A DNA stretch of 64,000 bases from Ceratobasidium sp. AG-K (lineage: Eukaryota > Basidiomycota > Agaricomycetes > Cantharellales > Ceratobasidiaceae). Below, piece by piece: positions 10,401 through 19,800 of the stretch. The notes beneath the pieces are model-generated. The model saw only the letters and a program-made list of their open reading frames with translations, had not been told where the DNA came from and did not search any database. The stretch spans positions 1,550,001-1,614,000 of the forward strand of contig JAWNGF010000011.1 in assembly GCA_037039685.1 (NCBI GenBank). The letters run 5' to 3'. How positions within the stretch are numbered: the first letter of the stretch is position 1; each line of letters opens with the position of its first letter. The position numbers and the translations under genes are program-made.

Positions 10401-10824
10401 TAAAGTCTGGCTTAATCATCAGAACATTTCCACAGACAGACCCTCAGTAAAACTCTCCCACAAAGTTTTAGGCCCTTACAAAGTAATGGAAAAAGTAGGG
10501 ACTCATGCCTTTAGACTGGAATTACCAAAATCAATGAAGATTCATCCTGTCTTCCACGTCATGCTGCTCAAGAAATTCCACTCTGATCCCCACGGCCGTG
10601 AACCCGCTCAACCACCCCCTATTGTCACACAAGAAGGAGAAGAAGAATGGGAAGTCGAAGAGATCCTTAATTCCAAGAAAATCCGCCGTCAACTCCACTA
10701 TTACGTCAAGTGGAAAGGATACTCTCATGCAGACAACTCTTGGCAATCAAAGGAAGATCTCAAGAACACTCCTGAACTGGTTGATAAATTTCACAAACTC
10801 CACCCCACCGCGCCAGGCCCTTAG
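7426..10824 (+). CDS. Pol polyprotein of element D (1132 aa)
   Basis: Full-length pol without stops. Domains in order: aspartic protease (LLDCSATSCFI, near residue 40), reverse transcriptase with YIDD at about residue 363, RNase H (ETDAS and TDHKNL), integrase with an HHCC zinc region and SDRG core motif, and a C-terminal chromodomain (EEEWEVEEILNSKK to YVKWKGY). The protease motif reads DCS instead of the usual DSG or DCG, so the invariant glycine is lost and the protease is probably inactive. The ATG at 7426 is the first in frame, but the frame is open back into gag, so the natural product is probably a Gag-Pol fusion by -1 shifting. Confidence 0.93.
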   Translation: MDELEIMSISNENQLYLDFTTHPLATAPDSKSVNRSKKFSGQALLDCSATSCFINPSLAKGANLPLFQHEKPKTLRVIDRQEVLSGKVTHYTKFKLAMGTHSSEIECHVTNIGRHPIVLGMSWLKKHNPQINWKNRTIAYTSEFCSKNCLEIPSTLQIAAETTLPEEYKEFTDVFDKSRLEELPPHRPTDITLDLLPEAKLKHGPIYKTSPAEDKEMKKVLETLIRRGHIQISKSPLASPVLFVKKPHPEDPNNPELRFCVDYRYVNLLCKFNASGIPLLDQWLRALEGFVIGTTLDLAQGFHQTRIAAGHEWKTAFKTQYGMYEWKVMPFGLKNAPSSFQSLMNSIFRDIMGVFVLVYIDDIFVFSKQVEDHPGHVKEVLRRLREHKLIAKLRKCKFHQTKLDWVGLVISNKGIETDQEKVTAAMNWKAPKNVKQVQEFLGFVNFYQRFIQDFAGKARPLYNLLKKDQKWQWTSKEQEAMNALKEALKVAPVMMQPNQNKEFFLETDASGFATGAVLSQKDEEGKLHPVAFLSKSLNPAEQNYDIFDKELLAIIRAFKEWRHLLQGTEKAIQVITDHKNLEYFSSSKQLNRRQIRWMNFLVDFNFQILYRPGNQNKKADILSRQYDLEPLGGVENQVLLKPDIFISAITPDQEINDLIREAILEDPRLEEAHNKLRNGEKVKDWEYREGLLMFKGKIFVPKDETVRNLILESRHDNITAGHPGQARTLELVSRTYYWPTMKKFVNSYVSHCKTCIRVKPSNQLPTGLLHPLHIPERPWEEISYNMIVGLPESEGYDAILTVVDRFSKMAHYLPCKSTATAVDIANIFVANIWKLHGTPKATVSDRGSTFNSKFIRHLYKQLDVKPTFSTAYHPRTDGQSERANQVIEIFIRAFVNHRQNDWVALLPMAEFAYNNGIQASTGKTPFQICQGFNPRMNIGEESDYTVPEADAHAEFLLKGYDEVKAALILANQSYKHYFDKGAKEPEEINPGDKVWLNHQNISTDRPSVKLSHKVLGPYKVMEKVGTHAFRLELPKSMKIHPVFHVMLLKKFHSDPHGREPAQPPPIVTQEGEEEWEVEEILNSKKIRRQLHYYVKWKGYSHADNSWQSKEDLKNTPELVDKFHKLHPTAPGP

Positions 10825-10834
10825 GAGGGGGTAA

Positions 10835-11247
10835 TGTCATGAGCTGACTAAGCTCAGACATTTTATTCTGATTTTATATCTTTTTTTCCGAACACTTTCC
10901 TTTTTTGGTACAAATGTCCTCTGGTGCTTAACTTGTATCAGGTGATGTATTTGTCTTTTCATTTGATATTGGTGATGCTTCCGGAACTTCCAGAATGTCA
11001 AGTCATATCTCTTATCTTGCTTATCATCGGTTGTACTTGGCTTTCCCACACTGATAGATGATGACGTGGCCTTGATCCCTCATGTATATAAACCCAGAGG
11101 TCAAGCCGGTTAACGACAAGGCTTGACCTCCTCTCCACTAGGACTTGCTCAATCAAATCCTCTTACTATCACTACTCCTTGGGTTCTAAGACTTGTCTAA
11201 GTCGAACCCCTTAACCTTTATATACCTAATTGACCCAAGTCGGGACA
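10835..11247 (+). repeat. 3' LTR of element D (413 bp)
   Basis: Nearly identical to the 5' LTR. It is preceded by the purine tract aggagggggtaa and followed by the target duplication caaac (11248-11252). Confidence 0.95.
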
Positions 11248-11252
11248 CAAAC

Positions 11253-11713
11253 TCCGCCCCATCATCCAACACAAATGGGTCCTCAGCCGTCCCATTTCCC
11301 TTCCACAAACCGCAATCCTCCTTGTCCATCAAGTCGATGATGGGGTCGGCACATTTGTCATCCTGGGTGAGGTCAATGACCTCAAATGGGTGGCCAAGAC
11401 GGGCCTTGCGCAAGGTGTCCATGATGCGGACTGCATCATGGATGTCTTGGGCGTCGAGGGCAATCCAGTTGCACCAGTGCATGAGGGGCTTGCCCACAAA
11501 GGAGCAGGGGGCACAAGCTGACCAATAGCAGCCAGAGACAATGAAGTAGAAGGCCTGCTGGAGGCCTGAGTGCCAATAACGGCCCTTGTTGCAGGTGGAT
11601 TCGAGCGTCCGCTTGAAGGACGTGGAGCAGGTATAGAGGTCGTCATAGACGCGGACCATGAACAAGTTGGTGGATTGGCAGGGGGCAGGCATGGCGCAGG
11701 AGTGGGAGTACAA
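11253..11713 (-). pseudogene. Family B ORF3 (accessory protein with SUMO-interaction-like motif), split by D
   Basis: A third ORF downstream of pol, in the -1 frame and overlapping the pol frame by 385 nt. It is Cys-rich in the first half (including CAPC) and then has the acidic motif FEVIDLTQDDKC, followed by DPIIDLMDKEDC. VIDLT followed by acidic residues is the textbook pattern of SUMO-interacting motifs in PIAS and RNF4-type proteins. D interrupts it after GAEFV, and the end lies at 3825-3882. No signal peptide or membrane span is visible, so it is not an envelope-like protein. It sits in the same place as ORF3 of families A and C; similarity to them is weak apart from the Cys motifs and the IDLT motif shared with A. 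Confidence 0.6.
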
Positions 11714-14364
11714 GGGGTGGATGTGTTAAGCTCACAGGAGAAGAAAGTAAAAACTTTTTGGTGGGGAGCTTGGACTCCCGCCGCTTCTTTAATACGTTTG
11801 GAACGCCGAGTGGGCCGTTCTTCCTTTTCTTTGGCAGCTGAATTGTCCTTTGTCTCATCATGGCGACGCTTCCTTGTAACCTTGGGGACTTCCTTGATGG
11901 CTTCTGGATGTTCCCTGTGGAACTTGCTAATGAGTTCTGATGCGTTGCCAAGGTTCTCCACCGGTTCCCAGGAATCGTGTTCTGACATGTAGCCCTTCCA
12001 CTTGACGTAGTACTTGAGGATTCCTCTTTCCACCTTGGAGGACAGGATCTGTTCAACTTCATATTCTTCCTCACCCTCAGGGGTCTCAATGGGTGGTGGT
12101 GGTTCAATAACGCGTCCCTCAATCTCATCTTCTTCATACTTGGCAAGGCGGGATATGTTGACTACCGGATGCATGGTCATGGATGGTGGAAGTTCTAGTT
12201 TGTACGCATTCCTTCCAACTGCTTCCAAGATTGTGAAAGGGCCCAGACGCTTGTGAGAAAGTTTGATTGATGGTCGATTCAAAGAGATGTGATCATGACT
12301 GAGCCAAACTTTGTCCCCAATGATGAATGGATCCTCTAGACACCGTTGGTCCGCATATTCCTTGTCCTGTTCTTTACTCAGGGTCAGGCTTGCTTTGGCT
12401 TCTTCCAGGTTGTCGTGGATGCGCTGGGCGTGAGCCGAGGCTTCTGGAACTGAACTGTCTTCTAATGGTGTGCCATCAATGGAGGGGTGACGAGCCAAGT
12501 TGGCGAAGAAAGGGGTCATGCCAATGCTAGAGTGGAAGGAATTGTTATACGCAAATTCGGCAAAGGGAAGCAAAGAAGCCCAATCATGCTGTCTAAAGGA
12601 TACGTAGGTCCGCAGAAAGGCCTCTACCATTTGGTTGATTCGTTCCGTCTGGCCATCCGTCTCAGGGTGATAAGCGGTAGAGAGTCTGGGTCTAATCTTC
12701 AAGGCCTGATAGAGTTCTCTCATGAACCTTGATGCAAAGGTGGGGCCTCGATCTGACACGACTGTTTCCAGGGTACCATGCAGCTTCCAACAGTGTTCCA
12801 TGAACAATTCTGCTAACTTGGGGGATGTGATCTTCTTGGTACAGGGAATGAAGTGTGCCATTTTTGTGAGTGTATCAACAATAACCAGAATAGAGTCTAG
12901 GCCTCTTGATAGGGGTAGTTTGACAATCATATCAACCGAAATGTGTTGCCAGGGTTTAGAGGGGAGCTCTAGTGGTTGCAATTCTCCTAGGGGGTGCTGG
13001 TTGATTGGTTTGCTTTGTTGGCACAAGTCGCAGGATGACACGTATTTGTTGATAAATGCCTTCATTGATGGCCACCAGTATTCCCGCTTGATCAATTCCA
13101 AAGTCTTTGCTTGCCCCATGTGACCGGCTGCCTTGTTGTCATGATGGAGTTCCAAGATTTGTCGCTTGAGCTCGTTGTTGCTAGGAACATAGACCCAACC
13201 TTTCCTGTATAGCAAGTTATTTTGGATTTTCCAATCCTCAAATTCCTTCCGGACCGTGGCAGGTGCTTTCTTGGGTTGATTGCTGAGGAACGCCCAAATG
13301 GACTGGATGTATTCGTCACTTGGCAGCTGATTTTGAATGGAAGTCTGAATCTCCGCCATTGATGCTATGCCAGTAGATGTTTCTTTGGCCAAATTGATGA
13401 AGATGTGAGGTGCAAGTAGGGGTTTTTGAGGGACTACCCCCCCTTCTAGATTGTGGTCGCTCCGCCAACTGAGTGCATCGGCTTTTCCATTGAGTCCGCC
13501 AGCCCGATATTTGATCTGGAAATTGAATTCTGACAGGAAGACCACCCATCTGTTTTGACGCTTGGTGAGGACTTTGGAGGTCATGAAATACTCTAAATTC
13601 TTATGATTGGTGATGAGTAGAACCGGAATTTCTGTTCCTTCCAATAGATGACGCCATTCCTTGAAAGCTTTGATAATTGCCAGGAGTTCCTTATCAAAAA
13701 TATCATAGTTTTGCTCTGCTGGTGATAGGCTCTTGGACATGAAAGCGACAGGATGCAGTTTGCTATCCGTTCCATATTGACTAAGGACCGCTCCCGTGGC
13801 TTTGTCTGATGCGTCACATTCAATGATGAACCCTTTTTCTTGATCCGGTTGTAACAGGATGGGTGCTTGTAGAAATTCCTGGATCATTCTTTCGAAGCTA
13901 GCCTGTGTCTCTGCATTCCATTCCCAAGGTTTCCCTTTCATAGTGAGGTCATAGAGGGGTCTGGCAATGTGCGTATAACCCTTGATGAACCGCCTGTAGA
14001 AGTTTGCGAATCCCAGAAAGGTTTGAACATCGGTAACATTCCTTGGAACTGGCCATTTTTTGATTGCCAACACTTTTTCTTCCTGCATCTCAACTGCTTC
14101 TCCCAAAATTACCAAGCCTAAATAGTCCACTTTTGGCACATGGAACAAACATTTCTTGAGGGAGCAATAGAGGCCCATCCGTTGTAGTCTACGCAGTACT
14201 TCTTGACATGAGCGGGGTGTTCTTCTGGGTTTTTGGAGAAGATCAAGATGTCGTCAATGTAAATTTCCACATAGACTCCTTTGATGTCCCTGAATTCTGC
14301 CTCCATCATGTTCTGGAAGGTTGCTGGTGCATTGGTCAGACCAAACGGCATGACCTTGGTTTCA
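11329..14364 (-). pseudogene. Pol of family B, 5'-truncated and frameshifted
   Basis: The visible part starts inside the reverse transcriptase (MPFGLTNAPATFQ, YIDDILIFSK). It shifts frame near 14180, where one base seems to be missing relative to the expected reading, then stays open to 11329. RNase H (ECDAS), integrase (SDRGPTF) and chromodomain (EEEYEVEQILSSK to YVKWKGY) are present. The RNase H motif reads TNHKNL instead of TDHKNL, so a catalytic Asp is lost. The last part of the open frame overlaps ORF3 and is Pro/Ser/Thr-rich. The 5' half was removed at the junction with A1. Confidence 0.9.
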
Positions 14365-14819
14365 TGTCGTGAGCCAGCTCACTCCATTGGACTCGACTGT
14401 TGTCTCGCCCACCTGTTCCTTTCTTTTGTGTTGTGTTCCGTTTCCGTTTGCCGCGTTGCCACCTTCTTGCGGTTATCCTGTTACATTGTGTAATGCGGCT
14501 GTGCTTTGTACGAGTCATGTCTGTTCATACAGCATGACTCACATGGACACTCCTGACTGGTAGACTGTATGACTCATGTGGCTGCGCCTTGTATGACTTG
14601 GCCACTTCTTGAATATATATAGAGGACCAACAAGCCTGGTAACCCCAGCTTGTTTTGTCTCGTCAAAACATCCCCTCTGAGTGACACTTAGAATCACCCC
14701 TACCCTCAAGAGCCTACAGACGCTTAAGTGTGTTGCGGTTCAAGAGGTCACTTAGGTCTTAGTGCCGTCCACTCCCCATCGCGGCTTGTCTCATAGCCAC
14801 TAAGAAGAAGCTTACGACA
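14365..14819 (+). repeat. 5' LTR of copy A1 (455 bp)
   Basis: TGTCGTGAGC to CTTACGACA. A TATATATA box at 14614-14621 lies 33 nt before the predicted transcript start agcttgttttgt (14647-14658). Confidence 0.95.
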
Positions 14820-14821
14820 TT

Positions 14822-14833
14822 ACAAAACAAGCT
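14822..14833 (+). promoter_or_regulatory. Putative self-priming primer-binding site of A1
   Basis: The 12 bases acaaaacaagct, two bases past the LTR, are perfectly complementary to agcttgttttgt at 14647-14658. This is the arrangement used by Tf1-type elements, which prime with their own 5' mRNA end rather than a tRNA. Confidence 0.65.
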
Positions 14834-14841
14834 TAACAAAC

Positions 14842-16833
14842 ATGTCTATTCAAGAAGATGGAGGATCACGTCCCTCATCCACTATATCAACAAGAAGAGG
14901 ACCCAGTCGAGCCGCAAGACCCACAGGATCACTAAACGAGCAAGATATTGCACAAACCCAAGCGGGAGCCCCTGTCCGATCACGCTCCCAAAGCCAAACA
15001 TCAATGCCGGGGGCTTTCGGCATCGTTGACATGACAACTGTACAAGAGGAAGAACCCACTATCACGAATAGAGAACCAGGAGATCTCACAAATGACCCCA
15101 CTCCAGCTGTAATTCGCATTCCAACTGGAAGCCCAGGGCCATCACGTCCCTTGTGGCCACTAGGGACTAGAAGACAGTTCTTTTCCCCCCAACCCGAAGC
15201 TCATGGGGGCATGTCGCTTGTTCCCATCAGACCTCCTCCTACACCACACATTCCCACAGTTCCCCAAATTGGAGGAACCATCACCAACACAGGACCAATT
15301 CCAATGGCTTCCCAGCCAGTTACACCAGTAATTCCGGCACCACCATATATCCCACAAGGTTACTCCGGGCAATTGGCCCCGGTACAACAAAGCGCCGGTG
15401 ATCCAGGAAGCTCAAGTTCAAGTTCCAGCTCCAGCAGCAGAACTGCAATTAGCAATTTAGACGACTTGGACGACCTTCTAGAAGGAAGACACAACGCCAC
15501 CATTAGGGTTATAGACGGAATGAGAGTCACTATGGATCGAAGACTTGGCGGCCTAGAACAAGCCACACAAATCCTAGCAAACAACCAACAAATCTTTAAC
15601 GACTCCATCAACACCCTACAAGGCACCTTAACGGACATCCTGAACGCGGCAAGAAATGGCAAACATAATTCCTTTCTAGTTGGTCAAGATGTAACCCGCC
15701 TTTGAAATGAGGTTACCAACACTCAAGGACTAGTAAACAATATACGCGAAGAGCTCAACACTACCAGACAAGGGCAACTCGAATGGAACGAGGCAGTAAC
15801 ACAGGGACTAGAAACCTTACGACAGGAAGGAACTTCCTTCACTACCAAAATCACGGAGGTTCAGGAAGCTATCAACAGTATGCGAGAAGAAATGGACGAA
15901 ACATCCCTGCACGGGATCCCCTCCAGGCGATCAAATTCTCCGCCACATCCAGAAGCAGAATCTACCAGGATCGACGAATTAGAATTAAGAATTCAACGAC
16001 TAACCGAAAACCCAAACATCGGTAACGGACCACGTCGTCCCAAGGTGACTCGTCCAGAGGCCTTCGATGGAAAGAAAGGAGAAGGTGCCGAAATGTTCAT
16101 CACACAAATGGAAAGCTACTTTGTACGTCTAGGCGATCAATACACTTCCAACAAAGAAAGAATACGCGAAGCTCTAGCAAACTTCAAATCTGAGAACAAA
16201 GCCGCCACTCACTGGGCACAAGTACTCTTACGATCGCTTAACCAAAGGGAAAATAATCAAAACCTTGCTTCATGGGAAAGCTTCAAAACACACTTCATGG
16301 AACAATTTAGCGACCCTAACAAAAAGGCAAAAGCCGAAATCGATATCCGGAAGTGCAAGCAGAACAATTCAGTAGCAAACTATGCTTCTGAATTCCGTTA
16401 CTTATTGGTCGACATCAACTGGGGACAGGAAGCACTGATCAACCAATTCAAGGAAGGACTGAAGCCTGAAGTAAAAACCAAACTAGCTCGATTCGAATTG
16501 ACCCTGATTAATGAGGACAGAACGGAGCGAGAACTGTCACTAGACCGATGGATCTCTATCGCAATCTCTATTGACCAGAAATTGCAACAAATCAAGACCT
16601 CGACAGGGAAGAAGGCAGCCCAGCCAACCACTATCGGACAATCCTCTACAAAGCGGCTGCCTGACGAAGTATACAAAGCAAGGATAGCAACCAACCGCTG
16701 CCTGAAGTGCGGACAAGAAGGACACCGTTCATTCAAATGCCCGTGCAAGGAATGGATAACAACGGAACCTAGTGTTAAAGGAAGGGAGGCAACAATCGTA
16801 GAAGACTCGGGAAAAGAAGGGGTCTCCCTCTAA
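14842..16833 (+). pseudogene. Gag of copy A1, one internal stop
   Basis: Matches the intact A0 and A2 gag proteins along its length. It is interrupted by TGA at 15703-15705, where A0 has CGA. Downstream of the stop the same frame is open to the CCHC knuckle (CLKCGQEGHRSFKC) and the TAA at 16831-16833. It would give a 287-residue N-terminal fragment only, lacking the capsid core and the zinc knuckle. The N-terminal part is Pro/Ser-rich with a serine run. Confidence 0.92.
16809..16815 (+). promoter_or_regulatory. Putative -1 ribosomal frameshift heptamer GGGAAAA, copy A1
   Basis: Read in the gag frame as G GGA AAA, 16 nt before the gag TAA. The pol frame is -1 and open through this point. The same site is at 25878-25884 in A2 and 31578-31584 (minus) in A3. 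Confidence 0.6.
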
Positions 16834-16835
16834 CT

Positions 16836-19800
16836 GTGTGTGGAGAGACCAAAAAACCGGCAACGGAAACAATGTACTTTAGAGCGACAAATGCATCTAC
16901 CATTGTTTACGCAAACGTTGCTGGAATCACAGAATCTATCCCTACTCTCATTGATTCCGGAGCATCAAAGAACTTCTTGGACATCTCGTGGGCTCGATCG
17001 AACAACATTCCACTCATGGAACTTTCCACTCCTAGAAAAGTAATTGGTATCCAGGGGAAGGAACTCTCCCACCAAATACGCTTCAAAGCTAAGCTGGAAC
17101 TAGAGGTAGAAGGAAGAACCTTCAAACAAGTCTTCTTCGCTATGCCTACTGGAGAGACTAAACTTATCTTGGGATTGGAATGGTTAGAGGAATCAAACCC
17201 TGTCATCGATTGGAAAACAAAGCACATATCATGGCGGACAGAACCCATTCAAGCAAGGACAGCCTCAATAGACGATCTTCCCAAGGAATTCAAGGAATTT
17301 GCCGACGTCTTCAGTGAAGAAAAATTCAAGAGAATCCCGGATCATCGTCCATATGACTGCGCCATCGACTTCAAGGAAGGAGCTGAACTTCCGAAACCAG
17401 CCAGACCTATCCCACTATCTCCAGCAGAGTCAATTGCACTGAGAGAATACTTGGATGAAGAAATCGCAGCGGGGAAAATCCGACCAAGCAAATCACCCAT
17501 TGCATCACCTTGCTTCTTTGTCAAAAAACCGATCGATCCCAAAAATCCAGGGGCAGTACGCCAACTACGACTTGTTCAAGATCTCAGAGGAGTAAACGCC
17601 ATCACAAAGGACGACAGATTCCCAATGCCCCTAATGGAAGACCTCTTGGATAAAATCAAGGACGCAAAAATTTTCTCCAAGATCGATTTGCGCATGGGTT
17701 TCAACAATATCAGAATCAGGGAAGGAGACGAATGGAAGACAGCTTTCAGAACAAAAGAAGGACTGTTCGAATACGTCGTCATGCCTTTTGGACTAAAAAA
17801 CGCGCCCGCCATATTCCAAAGATATATGAACCACATCTTCCATGATCTCATTGACGTATGTGTCATAGTATATATCGACGACATCCTAGTCTTCTCTAAG
17901 GACAGAAGTCAACATACCGTGGACGTCAGGAAAGTGCTAAAAATCTTACTGGAGGAAAATCTATTCGCAAAGCTTCCAAAATGCGAATTCTTTGTCACCA
18001 AATTGACATATACTGGACTTGGAATCAGCGATTCAGGCATCTCAATGGAGGAAGAAAAGGTCAAGGCAATAAAGGAATGGAAGGAACCAAGAACGGTCAA
18101 ACAAGTTCAGGCGTTCCTAGGATTCGCAAATTTCTACAGAAGATTCGTTCCGAATTTCAGCCGTTTAGCAAAGCCCCTGACAACCTTAACAAGAAAGGAG
18201 AACAAATGGGAATGGGGAAACGATCATCAGGAAGCATTTGAGGCCCTAAAAACAGAAATCAGCAAAGAACCTACTCTACGCCATCCAAACCCTGACAAAC
18301 CCTTTTTCCTGGAAACAGACGCAAGTGGAGTAGCAATGGGAGCAATCTTGTCGCAAAGACAAGACAATGGCTACTTACACCCTATTGCTTTTCTTTCAAA
18401 GTCTTTCAACGAGGCACAGCTCAACTACGATGTCCACGATAAAGAACTTATGGCGATCATAGAATCTTTAACACATTGGAGGCTATACCTTGAAGGAACA
18501 AGGGACCCTATCACCATCTACACCAATCATAGGAACCTACAATTCTGGAAGGAAGCAAGAACGTTCAACCGTCGACACGCAAGATGGCACCAATTGCTTG
18601 CTTCCTATAACTTTGACATCATATATCGCCCTGGAATCCTGTCATCAAAACCGGACCTGTTGTCAAGACGATCCAACCATGAAGATATCCCGACGCCCAA
18701 ACAAGTTATGATATCTGTCGAAAGGTTCAAAGGATTTATGGGACAAATAGACACAAACATCATAGATACTATCAAGGAGGCTCAGGAAACAGATGAAGGA
18801 TTGGCGCAAATCAAAGAAATCTGCAAATCGAAGGAAACGTTACCAAAAACTCTACAACACAGCGCAAAAGATTATGATTTCAAGGAGGGACTATTATGGT
18901 TCAAGGGGAGGATCTACGTACCAGAAGATAAGGAAGCCAGACTGGCCATCATGCGAGTTCATCACAACTCAAAGATGGCAGGACATCAAGGACAGGCTAG
19001 AACGCTGGAACTAATATCAAGAAGATACTTCTGGCCAGGAATGAAGCAAAGCATAAACAGATACGTGGAATCCTGCGAGACCTGCCAACGGACAAAGGGA
19101 TCAAAGTCAATAGTCCCGATCAAGCCTCTGGAGATTCCAAAAGGACCATGGGAAGATATAGCGTTCGACTTCGTAGTGAAGTTACCTAAATCCAGAGGAT
19201 CAGATAGCATCTTAGTAGTGGTGGACCGATTCTCAAGAATGGCGGACTTCATACCCTGCAAAGAATCTCACACGGCAAGCGACCTTGCAAATCTTTTCGT
19301 CACAAATGTCTGGAAACTGCACGGTTTTCCAAAGAGCACAATTTCAGACCGAGGAACCACTTTCAATTCCAAACTTATGAAAGCCATTTATGAGAAAATT
19401 GGAACTAGCCCAGGTTTCAGTACCGCCTACCACCCCCAAACAGATGGAATAACGGAGAAAATCAATCAATGGATGGAAGGCTGGCTACGATCGTTCGTCA
19501 ACCACTGGCAGGATGATTGGGCGGACTTATTACCGATTGCGGAGTTCAGCTATAATCTACAGAAGCACCGCATAACAGGTAGTTCCCCTTTCGAAATTGT
19601 CTACGGGAGGGAACCACTGTGGAACATCTCAGCAGAAGAATCAGCGGTTCCAGAAGCGAACAACATCACAGGAAAATGGCGCAAAATCCATGACGAAGCA
19701 ATTGCATCAATGGAAACCCAAAGGCTCCCAGAAGAAGAACCAAAGAACGAGTACCAAGAAGGAGATCTAGTATGGCTGCTGGGGAAGAACATTCAAACAA

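Larger units (their letters stand above)
3883..11247 (+). mobile_element. Family D Ty3/Gypsy chromovirus (7365 bp, both LTRs)
   Basis: The LTRs at 3883-4295 and 10835-11247 are both 413 bp and nearly identical. The target duplication caaac is present on both sides. The order is LTR, long leader with an extra coiled-coil ORF, gag, pol, polypurine tract (aggagggggtaa) and LTR. An antisense solo D LTR splits gag. Unlike A, B and C it has no ORF after pol. Confidence 0.95.
3381..14364 (-). mobile_element. Family B Ty3/Gypsy chromovirus, broken by D and A1
   Basis: Minus-strand element. The 3' LTR (3381-3800), polypurine tract (AGAAGGGGGGGTAG on the minus strand, just inside the LTR) and the end of ORF3 lie left of the D insertion. 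ORF3 and pol resume at 11253-14364. D is flanked by caaac on both sides (3878-3882 and 11248-11252), which shows it landed in B. The RT is cut at 14364 by the A1 LTR. The B protease, gag and 5' LTR are absent from the window. Confidence 0.9.

Noticed and set aside
11186..11252. The last 22 residues of the 175-codon open frame of B ORF3
   Set aside because: They are encoded by the D LTR and not by family B; the natural C-terminus is at 3825-3882.
16836..16838. GTG as the true start of family A pol
   Set aside because: The frame is open upstream across the gag end and a slippery heptamer lies there. Frameshift entry explains the data better than a GTG start in a fungus.
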